Shown: piece by piece, positions 1 through 8,747 of the stretch
How positions within the stretch are numbered: position 1 is the first letter of the stretch
Layout: the number at the start of each line of letters is the position of its first letter
Source of the DNA: Paludibacteraceae bacterium
GTDB lineage: Bacteria > Bacteroidota > Bacteroidia > Bacteroidales > Paludibacteraceae
Direction: 5' to 3'
DNA: 56,617 nt
Assembly: GCA_028694215.1 (NCBI GenBank)
Contig: JAQUTW010000011.1
Span: 1-56,617 of the forward strand
Position numbers and translations under genes: made by a program
The notes under the pieces: model-generated
Databases searched by the model: none
Told to the model about the DNA's origin: nothing
Seen by the model: only the letters and a program-made list of their open reading frames with translations

Positions 1-328
1 GGACTTGCCTCACGGATTATTTCTAAAATCACTGCACTAACCATGATACAATACCTGAATCTGTTCGTCTTTAACAGAAAACTTAACGCCGTCAAAATAA
101 ATCTTACCTAAATGCACAACGGGTTAAATAAACTTTTTTCATAATATATTAATTTAAAAGTTAATAAATTATTTTTTCGCAAATATAATTAATGTTTTTA
201 CCATTATTTGATTTTTATATATAATTGTTTTTTTTTGTATTTTTTTGCAAATTATTTGTGGTTAAAAAAATAAATACCTGCTTATAATGGCAGGTATTTA
301 ATTGATAGTTATAGTGTTATGGTAGTAG
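1..328. other. Intergenic region at window edge
   Basis: I see no convincing gene here. The stretch is very AT-rich from about 120 to 270. A short minus-strand frame (about 41-130) has plausible codon content and ends in TAG, but it is bounded by an upstream stop and has fewer than 30 codons. It could be the tail of a decayed gene. The only well-supported element is the hairpin terminator of serB at 272-299. Confidence 0.5.
272..299 (-). terminator. Intrinsic terminator after serB
   Basis: A perfect 10-bp stem (272-281 with 290-299, 8-nt loop) lies 29 nt past the serB stop. On the minus strand it is followed by a T-rich run, as expected for Rho-independent termination. Confidence 0.8.
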
Positions 329-1552
329 TTACACCATGTCGATATGTACATCTCTGAATCCGAGAAAGTAGAGAATACCGTCTAACCCGATGGTGGAGAT
401 GGATTGTCGGGCGTTGGCTTTTACTTTGGGTTTGGCATGGAAAGCAATCCCCAAACCTGCCAAATTGAGCATTGGCAAATCGTTGGCACCGTCGCCTACG
501 GCAATCACTTGTTCCAAATCTATTTTTTCTACTTGTGCAATAAGTTTCAGCAATTCGGCTTTTCGTTTGCCGTCCACTATGTCGCCAAGATATTTTCCGG
601 TCAGTTTGCCATCGGCGATTTCCAAATCGTTGGCATAAATATAATCGACTCCGAAGCGTTTTTGCAGATATTTTCCAAAATAGGTAAAACCTCCGGAAAG
701 GATGGCAATTTTAAATCCGCATTTTTTCAGAATTGCCATCAGTTTGTCGGCTCCGTCCATTATTGGCAGATGTTCGGCTATGTCAATCATAACGGACTCG
801 TCCAATCCTTTGAGCAGTGCTACGCGACGGGTAAAACTTTCCGAGAAATCTATTTCGCCACGCATGGCCGATTCGGTAATGGCTCTTACTTTATCGCCAA
901 CTCCGGCTCTGTCCGCCAATTCGTCTATCACTTCCGTTTTTATTAACGTAGAATCCATATCGAAGCAGATAAGCCGGCGATTGCGGCGGTACATATCATC
1001 GCGTTGAAACGAAATATCTACACCTTCGTGGGCAGAAATTTGCAGAAACGTATCGGACAGTTTGTTTTTATCGGTCAAAGTTCCACGTATCGAAAATTCT
1101 ACGCATGAGCGCAAATGTTCATGATCCTGTATGTCTAAAGGAGGACGTCCTGTCAATCGTTTTATGGAATCGATATTCAAATTTTGCTCGGAAACGGCTT
1201 TTGTTACCAACGCAAGCTGCTTGGCAGTAATCACTTTGCCCAAAATTGTAACAATGTAGCGACTTTTGCCCTGTCTTCCCACCCAGCTGTTGTAATTTTC
1301 TTCTGAAACGGGTGTGAATTTCACGGTAACTCCCAATTCTGAACATTTAAACAAAATATCTTTTAAAATGGCACCGGAATGTAGTTCATTATCCATTTTA
1401 AACAAAATACCCAAAGAGAGTGTGTGGTGTATATCCGCTTGACCAATATCTAAAATAGTGGCTTCATATTTTCCTAAAATTTCTGTTATAGAGGAAGTTA
1501 CACCAGGTTTGTCTTCACCCGAAATACTGATAAGAATAATTTCTCTGCTCAT
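329..1552 (-). CDS. serB: Phosphoserine phosphatase SerB with N-terminal ACT domains
   Basis: SerB hydrolyses O-phospho-L-serine to serine, the last step of the phosphorylated serine pathway in the cytosol. The 407-residue protein has an ACT domain at about 4-80 and a second ACT-like region at about 97-178. The HAD phosphatase domain follows: motif I DMDST at 198-202 (Asp198 nucleophile, Asp200 acid/base), motif II around Ser286 in ILSGGF, and motif IV GDGAND at 353-358. Length and architecture match ACT-type SerB proteins of Bacteroidetes. The ATG at 1552 starts the first ACT strand (MSREIILISISG). The gene is monocistronic, with its own candidate promoter at 1572-1603 and a terminator at 272-299. 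The ACT domains suggest allosteric control by serine or another amino acid, which is inference from the fold. Confidence 0.96.
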   Translation of the reverse strand: MSREIILISISGEDKPGVTSSITEILGKYEATILDIGQADIHHTLSLGILFKMDNELHSGAILKDILFKCSELGVTVKFTPVSEENYNSWVGRQGKSRYIVTILGKVITAKQLALVTKAVSEQNLNIDSIKRLTGRPPLDIQDHEHLRSCVEFSIRGTLTDKNKLSDTFLQISAHEGVDISFQRDDMYRRNRRLICFDMDSTLIKTEVIDELADRAGVGDKVRAITESAMRGEIDFSESFTRRVALLKGLDESVMIDIAEHLPIMDGADKLMAILKKCGFKIAILSGGFTYFGKYLQKRFGVDYIYANDLEIADGKLTGKYLGDIVDGKRKAELLKLIAQVEKIDLEQVIAVGDGANDLPMLNLAGLGIAFHAKPKVKANARQSISTIGLDGILYFLGFRDVHIDMV

Positions 1553-1571
1553 GAATTAATGCTTTTGTTTG

Positions 1572-1603
1572 CAAAGTACGAACTTTTTATTGAAAATGCC
1601 AAA
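1572..1603 (-). promoter_or_regulatory. Candidate serB promoter
   Basis: Read on the minus strand, TTTG (1603-1600), a 20-nt spacer and GTACTTTG (1579-1572) approximate the Bacteroidetes promoter TTTG-N19-21-TAnnTTTG. The -7 element is imperfect because TA is one base too close to TTTG. It lies 20 nt before the serB ATG. Confidence 0.55.
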
Positions 1604-1651
1604 TTTATTGGTAAAAACTCCTGAAAGGAATTTTTTTTTTGATAAAAACCA

Positions 1652-1680
1652 TTGCGTATTAATTTAAAAATGTATCTTTG
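1652..1680 (+). promoter_or_regulatory. Bacteroidetes-type promoter before structured leader
   Basis: TTG (1652-1654), an 18-nt spacer and a consensus TATCTTTG (1673-1680) predict transcription starting near 1686. There is no complete gene downstream, only a possible structured RNA and an FGE-like remnant. Confidence 0.65.
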
Positions 1681-1684
1681 CAAT

Positions 1685-1803
1685 GTTATTTGTGAAAATA
1701 ACAGACATTTTGCAGTAAGCATTTAGCTTTATTCTTTCTATCTCGAAGTTTGGCAACCGAAAAGTATCCGAAAGAAATAAGGAAGGTGCTCACGCGTGGC
1801 GTG
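1685..1803 (+). ncRNA. Possible structured RNA or leader
   Basis: Right after a consensus promoter the sequence can fold extensively. A small hairpin (GTTATTT/AAATAAC) sits at 1685-1702. A long irregular stem pairs AGCA (1718-1721) with TGCT (1787-1790) and, after an internal loop, CTTTATTCTTTC (1727-1738) with 1770-1782 (one bulge). It is capped by a 5-bp apical stem (1749-1753 with 1757-1761). A further stem CACGC/GCGTG (1791-1795 with 1799-1803) encloses the GTG at 1796. The region has no open frame of its own. It may be an sRNA or regulatory leader whose 3' end was overrun by the FGE-like fragment. I do not recognise an Rfam family with certainty. Confidence 0.35.
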
Positions 1804-2032
1804 GTATGTAGCCAATGTGGATTCTAAAGGTTGCAAACCTGTTGCTCAAAAATTACCTAATGAGTTGGGAATATACGATATGAGTGGAAATGTTTGGGAG
1901 TGGTGCGAAGGAGCAGCTACTCGTGGTGGTAGTGTAGGAGATAATTCTTCATTATGCAGTGTAACGTATAGTGGCACATATCCGTATGGTCGAGGTAAAG
2001 ATCACGGTTTTCGTCTTGTGCTTGTTCCTTGA
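1796..2032 (+). pseudogene. C-terminal remnant of an FGE-like (SUMF1/C-lectin fold) gene
   Basis: The frame encodes a typical FGE-sulfatase C-terminal core (AWYVANVDSK, then NELGIYDMSGNVWEWC, ending GFRLVLVP). It closely resembles the matching part of the intact gene at 21771-22775. The N-terminal two thirds are absent: a stop lies at 1778-1780 and no signal peptide or earlier FGE strands are present. Between WEWC and RGGS there is only a three-residue joint, where relatives have roughly 20 residues, so an internal deletion is also likely. The only start is a GTG at 1796 inside a predicted hairpin loop. I read it as a decayed or recombined fragment. Expression as a 78-residue peptide cannot be excluded because a good promoter lies upstream. 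Confidence 0.7.
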
Positions 2033-2057
2033 AATAAGACGCTTTTGCTGAAATATA

Positions 2058-2098
2058 AAAAAAGAGAAACTGTTATGTGAAAACAGTTTCTCTTTTTT
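2058..2098. terminator. Bidirectional intrinsic terminator
   Basis: A 17-bp inverted repeat (2058-2074 with 2082-2098) with A- and T-rich ends separates the plus-strand FGE remnant from the convergent purD. It can terminate transcription from both sides. Confidence 0.85.
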
Positions 2099-2120
2099 GT
2101 GTGATGTGGTTGCTTTAACG

Positions 2121-3365
2121 TTATTTTATGGCCTGCCAAGCAATATCGGTGCGATGGAAGAGGTTGTCGCATTCAATTTTTGCAACTTCTTCGTTGGCTT
2201 TTTTTTGTGCTTCAGCCAAACTTTCAGCCAAAACGGTAATAAATAAAACGCGTCCGCCGTTGGTGAGAATTTTACCGTTTTCCATTCGCGTTCCCATGTG
2301 ATAGACAGTTGCATGAACTTTGTCGAGATTTTTAATTTCAAAGCCTTTTTCGTAATTTTCGGGATAACCTTTTGATGCCATTACTATGCCAACAGCAGAA
2401 CGTTTGTCCCATTTTATGTCGATGGGCGTTTCGTTTATTATGGCTTGAAAAATATCGGTAACGTCGCTTTGCAGACGTGGTAATACAACTTCCGTTTCGG
2501 GGTCGCCAAAGCGTGCATTAAATTCTATGACTTTTATGCCGTTTGGCGTTTTCATTAAACCGCCATACAGAACGCCTTTGAAAGGGCAACCCTCGGCAAC
2601 CAAAGCATTGGCAGTTGCCTGCATGATGTGTTTGTAAGCAAATTCTTCATCGGCTTTTGTGATAAACGGGAGAGGGGAATAGGCTCCCATTCCGCCCGTG
2701 TTTGGACCTTTGTCGCCATCGAATGCGCGCTTATGATCTTGTGCCAACATCATCGGATAAACTTTGTCGCGACAGACAAAACACATAAACGAAAATTCCG
2801 GTCCGGTTATAAATTCTTCGATGACAACTTTGCCATGTCCAAATTTATCGTTTAAAAGCATATCTTTCAATGTCGACTCTGCTTCTTTCAGAGTTTCGGG
2901 AATGACAACGCCTTTTCCGGCAGCCAAACCGTCGTATTTTAAAACTATTGGCAGCGATTGTGCTTGTACATAATTCCAAGCCGATTTATAATCGGAAAAG
3001 ACCTTGTATGCAGCGGTTGGAATAGCGTATTTTTGCATCAGGTGTTTGGCAAATTCTTTACTTGATTCAATTTGTGCCGCTTCTTTTGTCGGACCGAATA
3101 TTTTTAGTTCATGTGCTTCAAAAGCATTTACGACACCTGCAGCCAAGGCAACTTCCGGTCCGACTACCGTAAGTGCGATGTTGTGGTTATAGGCAAAAGT
3201 TACCAGATTGTCCACGTCGGTATCTTTTATTGGCATACATTCTGCCAATTGTGCAATGCCCGCATTTCCGGGAGCAGCATAAATTTTTGATACTTTTTTC
3301 GATTTGCTTAAAGCGTCGATGATAGCGTGTTCACGACCACCTCCGCCTATAACTAAAACATTCAT
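2121..3365 (-). CDS. purD: Phosphoribosylamine--glycine ligase (GAR synthetase)
   Basis: PurD joins 5-phosphoribosylamine and glycine with ATP to form GAR, step 2 of de novo purine synthesis. The 414-residue protein begins MNVLVIGGGGREHAI, the family's N-terminal Rossmann-like motif. The ATP-grasp core follows, including KYDGLAAGKGV and NARFGDPETEV, which carry nucleotide- and metal-binding residues. Length is normal (about 420-430). It is the last gene of the minus-strand purine cluster, 21 nt after the M13 peptidase stop, and is followed by the terminator at 2058-2098. purF, purK, purB and purA are not in this window. Confidence 0.97.
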   Translation of the reverse strand: MNVLVIGGGGREHAIIDALSKSKKVSKIYAAPGNAGIAQLAECMPIKDTDVDNLVTFAYNHNIALTVVGPEVALAAGVVNAFEAHELKIFGPTKEAAQIESSKEFAKHLMQKYAIPTAAYKVFSDYKSAWNYVQAQSLPIVLKYDGLAAGKGVVIPETLKEAESTLKDMLLNDKFGHGKVVIEEFITGPEFSFMCFVCRDKVYPMMLAQDHKRAFDGDKGPNTGGMGAYSPLPFITKADEEFAYKHIMQATANALVAEGCPFKGVLYGGLMKTPNGIKVIEFNARFGDPETEVVLPRLQSDVTDIFQAIINETPIDIKWDKRSAVGIVMASKGYPENYEKGFEIKNLDKVHATVYHMGTRMENGKILTNGGRVLFITVLAESLAEAQKKANEEVAKIECDNLFHRTDIAWQAIK

Positions 3366-3386
3366 TCTGTTATTTTATTTTGTTTG

Positions 3387-5432
3387 TTACCAAATTCTTG
3401 CACGTTTTTCGGGCGCAATATACATTCCGTCACCTTCGTGCAGTTCAAATGCTTTGGCGAATGCGTCGATATGTGGCAGAGTGCCGTTTACACGCCATTT
3501 GCCCAACGAATGAGGATCTTCTTTTACACGGCGTAAAATTTCCGCTTCGCGAATATTGCCTGCCCAAAGACCGGCATAAGCGATGAAGAAACGCTGGTCG
3601 GCTGTGAAACCGTCCATTTCTTCTTTAATAGTGCCTTGTGTTTTGGCTTTTTGTAATGCTGCATACGAAATATTTAATCCTCCATTATCGGCGATATTTT
3701 CTCCTAATGTGAATGTGCCGTTGGCGAATGTTCCGGGTAATACTTCGATGTGGTTGAAATAATCGACCAAAATGTCGGTGCGTGTTTTAAAGTTTGTGGC
3801 ATCTTCCTCTTTCCACCAGTTGTTGAGGTTGCCTTCTTTGTCGTAGTTGCGTCCTTGATCATCAAATCCGTGTGTCATTTCGTGACCGATAACTACCCCA
3901 ATGGCACCGTAATTTACGGCGTCGTCGGCATTCATATCGAAGAACGGCACTTGCAGAATACCTGCCGGAAAACAAATTTCGTTAGTGCTTGGATTGTAGT
4001 AGGCGTTTACGGTTTGTGGTGTCATCAACCATTCCGAAGGATCGAGGGGCTTACCGATTTTACTCAACTGATAGGCTGTTTCAAAACGATTTGCACGCTC
4101 AATATTGGCAAAATAAGAGTCATTTTGAATGTTTAAATTACTGTAATCGCGCCATTTGTCAGGATAACCGACTTTTACAATAAAAGCATTGAGCTTATCG
4201 TAGGCAATTTGTTTGGTGCTGTCGTTCATCCATGTATTTTCTTCTATGCGGTCGTGTAAAGCAGCCTGCAAATTGGCAACCAATTGTAACATACGGGCTT
4301 TTGCTTCGGCAGGAAAATATTTTTCTACATACATTTGTCCTACGGCTTCACCAAGGCTGCCATCAACTACATCCACTACGCGTTTCCAACGTGGGCGTTG
4401 CTCTTCTTTTCCGGAAAGCGTACGACCGTAAAAGTCGAAATTGACATTTACAAAATTGCTACTCAAATAAGCAGCACCTTCGTTGATGAAGCTACAAGCC
4501 AAATATGCTTTTAGAACATCCATGTCGGTTTTTTCGATAATTTTGTTCAGGTTTTTGATATAATCTGTTTGCCCGATATTTACCGAATCTATTGTCCCCA
4601 ATCCGATAGCGTTCATGTAGGCTTTAATATCAATGACGGGTAACATTTTTTGCCAATCTTCAATTGAGGTAATGTTGCAGGTTTTATATGGATTACGAGT
4701 GTCATTTTTGTCCATAAAAACTTTTGCCAGTTCGGTTTCAAAAGCCAAAATACGTTTTGCCATTGCGGTATTGTCGGTGATATTCGCTAATTTGTCGTAG
4801 CCCGAAAAATTCATAAATTTGGTAAGTAAAACAACATATTGATTGCGTATATTTTGCATTTTTTCGTTGTTTTCGAGGTAGTAGTCGCGGTCGCCAATGC
4901 CAAGACCTGTTTGCCACACCCATGCGATACATTGTTTGCTGTTCATCGGATTGGCTTCTCCAAAAATACCGAATAGCGGACTTCCGCCTTCCAAAGTATA
5001 AGAAGCAAGTTTTGCGGTCAATTCTTTTTTGTCGCTCAAGGCAGCAATGCTTTGCAACTCTTTTTGCAATGGTTCTGCACCTTGATTATCAATGGTGGCA
5101 CTGTCCATCCCGAGATTGTATAAATCACCAATTTTTTGTGGGATAGAACCATGGTTATGGCAGGTTTTTGCAATTTCGGTAATCAATCCTTTTAATTGTT
5201 CCTGATTATCTTCTGCCAATTTGTCGAAACTGCCGTAGCGGGCATATTCTGCCGTAAGCGGATGATTTTTCATCCAGCCTCCGCAAGCGTATTGATAGAA
5301 ATCTTGTTTTGGAGAAGTAGTGGAATCCAAATCATTAAAACGAATGCCCGATGTGAGAGCAGGCTTTTGGTTGCCACACGATGTGGCGATGAATGCTGAG
5401 CCAATCATAGCTGCGTAAATTAATTTTTTCAT
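3387..5432 (-). CDS. M13 (neprilysin/PepO-like) metalloendopeptidase lipoprotein
   Basis: This is a zinc endopeptidase of family M13, probably anchored in the envelope and cleaving oligopeptides. I choose the ATG at 5432 (MKKLIYAAMIGSAFIATSC) rather than 5465 because it starts a clean lipoprotein signal with a lipobox ending in Cys, giving 681 residues, normal for M13. The zinc motif HEMTH begins near residue 517, and the third ligand lies in GENIADNGG about 60 residues later. The C-terminus ends in ARIW, close to the Cx-W-type ending of the family. The gene sits between purH and purD with the same orientation. The 144-bp gap after purH contains a weak -7-like TTACTTTG (read on the minus strand near 5490-5483), so it may have its own promoter. 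A link to purine metabolism is not evident. Confidence 0.93.
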   Translation of the reverse strand: MKKLIYAAMIGSAFIATSCGNQKPALTSGIRFNDLDSTTSPKQDFYQYACGGWMKNHPLTAEYARYGSFDKLAEDNQEQLKGLITEIAKTCHNHGSIPQKIGDLYNLGMDSATIDNQGAEPLQKELQSIAALSDKKELTAKLASYTLEGGSPLFGIFGEANPMNSKQCIAWVWQTGLGIGDRDYYLENNEKMQNIRNQYVVLLTKFMNFSGYDKLANITDNTAMAKRILAFETELAKVFMDKNDTRNPYKTCNITSIEDWQKMLPVIDIKAYMNAIGLGTIDSVNIGQTDYIKNLNKIIEKTDMDVLKAYLACSFINEGAAYLSSNFVNVNFDFYGRTLSGKEEQRPRWKRVVDVVDGSLGEAVGQMYVEKYFPAEAKARMLQLVANLQAALHDRIEENTWMNDSTKQIAYDKLNAFIVKVGYPDKWRDYSNLNIQNDSYFANIERANRFETAYQLSKIGKPLDPSEWLMTPQTVNAYYNPSTNEICFPAGILQVPFFDMNADDAVNYGAIGVVIGHEMTHGFDDQGRNYDKEGNLNNWWKEEDATNFKTRTDILVDYFNHIEVLPGTFANGTFTLGENIADNGGLNISYAALQKAKTQGTIKEEMDGFTADQRFFIAYAGLWAGNIREAEILRRVKEDPHSLGKWRVNGTLPHIDAFAKAFELHEGDGMYIAPEKRARIW

Positions 5433-5576
5433 ATTGATTTTATTTAAGAATATTCTGAATGTCAAAAAAAATATTTAGGCTGCAAAGTAACGTAATATTT
5501 TTTGAATAACAAAATAAATTTATTGTTTTTCGATAAATTTATATGTTTTATCTATTCAGAAATTGGCTCAGTTTGT

Positions 5577-7106
5577 TTAATGTTTAAAGTGACGTTTACC
5601 ACTGAACAGCATACTGATGCCGTATTCATTGGCTTTCTTAATGGAATCTTCATCGCGTACGCTGCCACCGGGTTGTACAATGGCGGTAACTCCCATTTTG
5701 TGGGCTAACGTTACACAATCGTCAAATGGAAAGAACGCATCAGATGCCATTATCAAGTCGTTTGTTACACCGTTGGCATGTGCTTCATTCAGGGCTATCT
5801 CTGCAGATCCGATGCGGTTCATTTGTCCTGCTCCGATACCCAGGGTCTGACCGTTTTTCACAATAACGATAGCGTTTGATTTTACGTGTTTTACGATGCG
5901 CAGTCCAAATGCCATATCTGTTAGTTGCTCTTTTGTTGGTTGTTTTTCGGTCACGCACATGTTGGTGGTGAGTATTGCCATCTCAACGTCCATATTTTGA
6001 ACTAAAAGTCCACCGTTTACGCTAACGTATTGCATTGGTTTGGCATTATCTTTCTGCATATTGACCTCTAAAAGGCGCAAATTCTTTTTTGTGCATAAAA
6101 TGGTTAGTGCCTCCTGCGAAAATTTTGGTGCCATGATAATTTCCAAAAAAATCGGTTTCATAAATTCCGCGGCTTCCTTGGTTATTTCGCAGTTGGTGGC
6201 TACTATGCCTCCAAAAATACTGACTTTGTCAGCTTCGTAGGCTTTTTGCCATGCGTCAACAATATTTTCGCCTATGGCTGCTCCACAAGGATTCATATGT
6301 TTCAATCCTACACAAAAAGGTACATCAAATTCACGTACAATATTGAGTGCAGCGTTGGCGTCTTGTATGTTATTGTAACTTAATTCTTTACCATTTAGCT
6401 GTTTGGCAAAGGCTAATGAAAAAGGAACTTCGTTTGTTTGGCGGAAAAATTTTGCCGACTGGTGTGGATTTTCGCCATAGCGGAGAGGTTGTGCCAAGTC
6501 AAAGTCCAAAAACAATTTTTCGTTCAGATTGGCTTTGTTGCGCATAAATGTGGCAATACACATATCATATTCGGCAGTGTGCGTATAGGCTTTTGCACTG
6601 AGTTGCAGACGAGTTTCGAGTGTGGTATTGCCATTAATTTTTATTTCATCTATGATTTTTGCATAGTCGGTAGGGTCGCATACCACTGTAACGTCTTTGT
6701 AGTTTTTAGCAGCACTTCGCAACATCGACGGACCGCCTATGTCAATATGTTCGATGGCATCTTCCATTGTAACATCCGGTTTGGCAATGGTTTCGCGAAA
6801 CGGGTAGAGATTGACACATACCATATCAATAAATTCAATGCCGTTCTCCTTTAATGCTTTAAGGTGATTAGGGTCGTCTCTGCGTGCCAGAAGCCCTCCG
6901 TGAACTTTCGGGTGCAAGGTTTTTACACGTCCGTCGCAAATTTCAGGAAACCCGGTAACTTCACTGATATTAATGACTTTTATATTGTTGTCTTGTAATA
7001 ATTTCATGGTGCCGCCGGTGGCGATAATTTCCCAACCTAAGGCTTTGAGGTTTTGTACAAATTCTACTAAACCGTTTTTGTTGCTAACTGATACTAATGC
7101 TCTCAT
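5577..7106 (-). CDS. purH: Bifunctional AICAR transformylase/IMP cyclohydrolase
   Basis: PurH catalyses the last two steps to IMP: formylation of AICAR by 10-formyl-THF, then ring closure of FAICAR. The N-terminal MGS-like IMP cyclohydrolase domain begins MRALVSVSNKNGLVEF and contains ATGGT and ICDGRVKTLHPKVHGG. The transformylase domain includes KHMNPCGAA, whose Lys-His pair is typical of the active site, and ends with VRDEDSIKKANEYG. Length (509) is normal. It lies 27 nt downstream of purN in the purine cluster. Confidence 0.97.
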   Translation of the reverse strand: MRALVSVSNKNGLVEFVQNLKALGWEIIATGGTMKLLQDNNIKVINISEVTGFPEICDGRVKTLHPKVHGGLLARRDDPNHLKALKENGIEFIDMVCVNLYPFRETIAKPDVTMEDAIEHIDIGGPSMLRSAAKNYKDVTVVCDPTDYAKIIDEIKINGNTTLETRLQLSAKAYTHTAEYDMCIATFMRNKANLNEKLFLDFDLAQPLRYGENPHQSAKFFRQTNEVPFSLAFAKQLNGKELSYNNIQDANAALNIVREFDVPFCVGLKHMNPCGAAIGENIVDAWQKAYEADKVSIFGGIVATNCEITKEAAEFMKPIFLEIIMAPKFSQEALTILCTKKNLRLLEVNMQKDNAKPMQYVSVNGGLLVQNMDVEMAILTTNMCVTEKQPTKEQLTDMAFGLRIVKHVKSNAIVIVKNGQTLGIGAGQMNRIGSAEIALNEAHANGVTNDLIMASDAFFPFDDCVTLAHKMGVTAIVQPGGSVRDEDSIKKANEYGISMLFSGKRHFKH

Positions 7107-7133
7107 TATAAGATAATTTATATTAATTTGTTA

Positions 7134-7709
7134 TTAAAGTTTCTTTAAAATGCTGTTAACTGCTTCGGGATACAATTGGTATTCTATTTCATGAATTTTA
7201 ATTTCTACTTCGTCGCGGTTGTTGCCGTGATATTCAAAGGCACGTTGTGCCACAATCGTCCCTCCGTCCACAGTCTCGTCGATAAAATGAACGGTTACTC
7301 CAAAAACTTTTACCCCGAATTTGAACGCATCGTCAATGGCATGTGTGCCTTTGAAAGCGGGAAGCAGGGCAGGGTGAATGTTCAAAATTTTATTTTTGTA
7401 ACTATTCAGAAGCGTATTGCCAACAATGCGCATATATCCTGCCAAACAAATCAAATCAATGTTGTTTTCACGAAGTTTTTGGCAAATTGCCGTTTCGTAT
7501 TTGGTTTTTGAAGTGTAATCTTTGGCAGAAAAAGCCCAATATGGGATTTGACGTTTTTTTGCACGTTCGATGACAAAAGCCTGCGAGTTGTCGCAAATCA
7601 GTAACTGAATTGTGGCATTGATTTTCCCGTTTTGACAGGCTTCTGTCAAAGCTTCAAAGTTGGTACCGTTGCCGGAAGCAAATATGGCGATGTTTTTTTT
7701 ACGATTCAT
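7134..7709 (-). CDS. purN: Phosphoribosylglycinamide formyltransferase PurN
   Basis: PurN transfers the formyl group of 10-formyl-THF to GAR, purine step 3. The start at 7709 (MNRKKNIAIFASGNGTNFEA) is preferred over 7730 because it begins at the first beta strand and places the gene just after the purM stop (7711) without overlap. This gives 191 residues, the usual size. The substrate loop FASGNGTN and the region NIHPALLPAFKGTHAIDDA carry the catalytic Asn-His pair, and Asp of the family lies in the VHFIDETVDGG segment. Confidence 0.95.
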   Translation of the reverse strand: MNRKKNIAIFASGNGTNFEALTEACQNGKINATIQLLICDNSQAFVIERAKKRQIPYWAFSAKDYTSKTKYETAICQKLRENNIDLICLAGYMRIVGNTLLNSYKNKILNIHPALLPAFKGTHAIDDAFKFGVKVFGVTVHFIDETVDGGTIVAQRAFEYHGNNRDEVEIKIHEIEYQLYPEAVNSILKKL

Positions 7710-7710
7710 T

Positions 7711-8739
7711 TTATTTGATAGTGACGCCACTTTGGTTGGTTATTGTTCCTATAATGGTTGCTTTTTCACCTTTTTGTTCCAATAATTGGATCGCTTTTTT
7801 GGCCTCTTTTGCGTCTAATGCAATGACCATACCAATTCCCATATTGAAAATATTGAACATTTCGCGGTGGGCAATTTTACCCTGTTGTTCCAAAAACTTG
7901 AAAATAGGTAAAATTTCCCAACTGCCTTCATGGATTTCAATGCCTAGACCTTCTTTTAAAATACGTGGAATGTTTTCGTCGAAACCACCTCCTGTAATGT
8001 GCGCAATACCGTGTACATTGCAGTTGTGTACAACTTCTAAAACCGACTTAATGTAGATTTTTGTTGGCGTAAGAGCTATTTCCCCTAATGTTTTTTCAGT
8101 ATTGAGTTCGGGATATATTTTATGAATATCAAGCAGAGCCTCGCTAAAAATTCTACGTACCAGGCTAAACCCGTTGGAATGAATACCTGAAGATGCAATG
8201 CCGACCAAAACATCGCCAACTTTAACTTTTGAACCGTCTATCAGTTGTGATTTTTCGACAACTCCGCAGGTAAATCCTGCAATATCATATTCGCCATTTT
8301 CGTACATGCCGGGCATTTCGGCAGTTTCGCCTCCAATAAGCGCGCAACCGGCTTGTCGGCAACCTTCGGCAACACCGGCTACGATTTGTTCTATTTTGGC
8401 CGGTTCGTTTTTGCCAACTGCCACATAGTCAAGAAAATAGAGTGGTTCTGCGCCTTGTGCCAACACATCATTGACACACATTGCCACTGCGTCAATTCCT
8501 ATGGTATCGTGCTTGTCTAAAGCAAAAGCTAATTTTAATTTTGTACCAACTCCGTCGGTACCACTGACTAAAACTGGTTCTTTTATTTTGAGAGCAGAAA
8601 GGTCGAACATACCGCCAAATGCTCCGATGTTGCCCATTACACCAATACGCGCGGTTGAGGCGACGTGTTTTTTTATGCGACGTACTACTTCGTAACCTGC
8701 TTCGAGATTAACGCCTGCTTTTTCATAACTTATTGCCAT
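7711..8739 (-). CDS. purM: Phosphoribosylformylglycinamidine cyclo-ligase (AIR synthetase)
   Basis: PurM closes the imidazole ring of FGAM to AIR using ATP, purine step 5. The protein (342 residues) has the family's glycine-rich loop [15 protein letters not shown] and the signature [13 protein letters not shown] with [17 protein letters not shown]. The second half has the AIR-synthase C-terminal domain motifs [10 protein letters not shown] and [13 protein letters not shown]. It is tightly placed between purC (8 nt gap) and purN (1 nt gap), consistent with one transcript. Confidence 0.97.
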   Translation of the reverse strand: MAISYEKAGVNLEAGYEVVRRIKKHVASTARIGVMGNIGAFGGMFDLSALKIKEPVLVSGTDGVGTKLKLAFALDKHDTIGIDAVAMCVNDVLAQGAEPLYFLDYVAVGKNEPAKIEQIVAGVAEGCRQAGCALIGGETAEMPGMYENGEYDIAGFTCGVVEKSQLIDGSKVKVGDVLVGIASSGIHSNGFSLVRRIFSEALLDIHKIYPELNTEKTLGEIALTPTKIYIKSVLEVVHNCNVHGIAHITGGGFDENIPRILKEGLGIEIHEGSWEILPIFKFLEQQGKIAHREMFNIFNMGIGMVIALDAKEAKKAIQLLEQKGEKATIIGTITNQSGVTIK

Positions 8740-8747
8740 ATAGTTGA

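Noticed and set aside
41..130. Short minus-strand coding-like segment at the window edge
   Set aside because: Fewer than 30 codons between stops and no start or family match; too little to call a gene.
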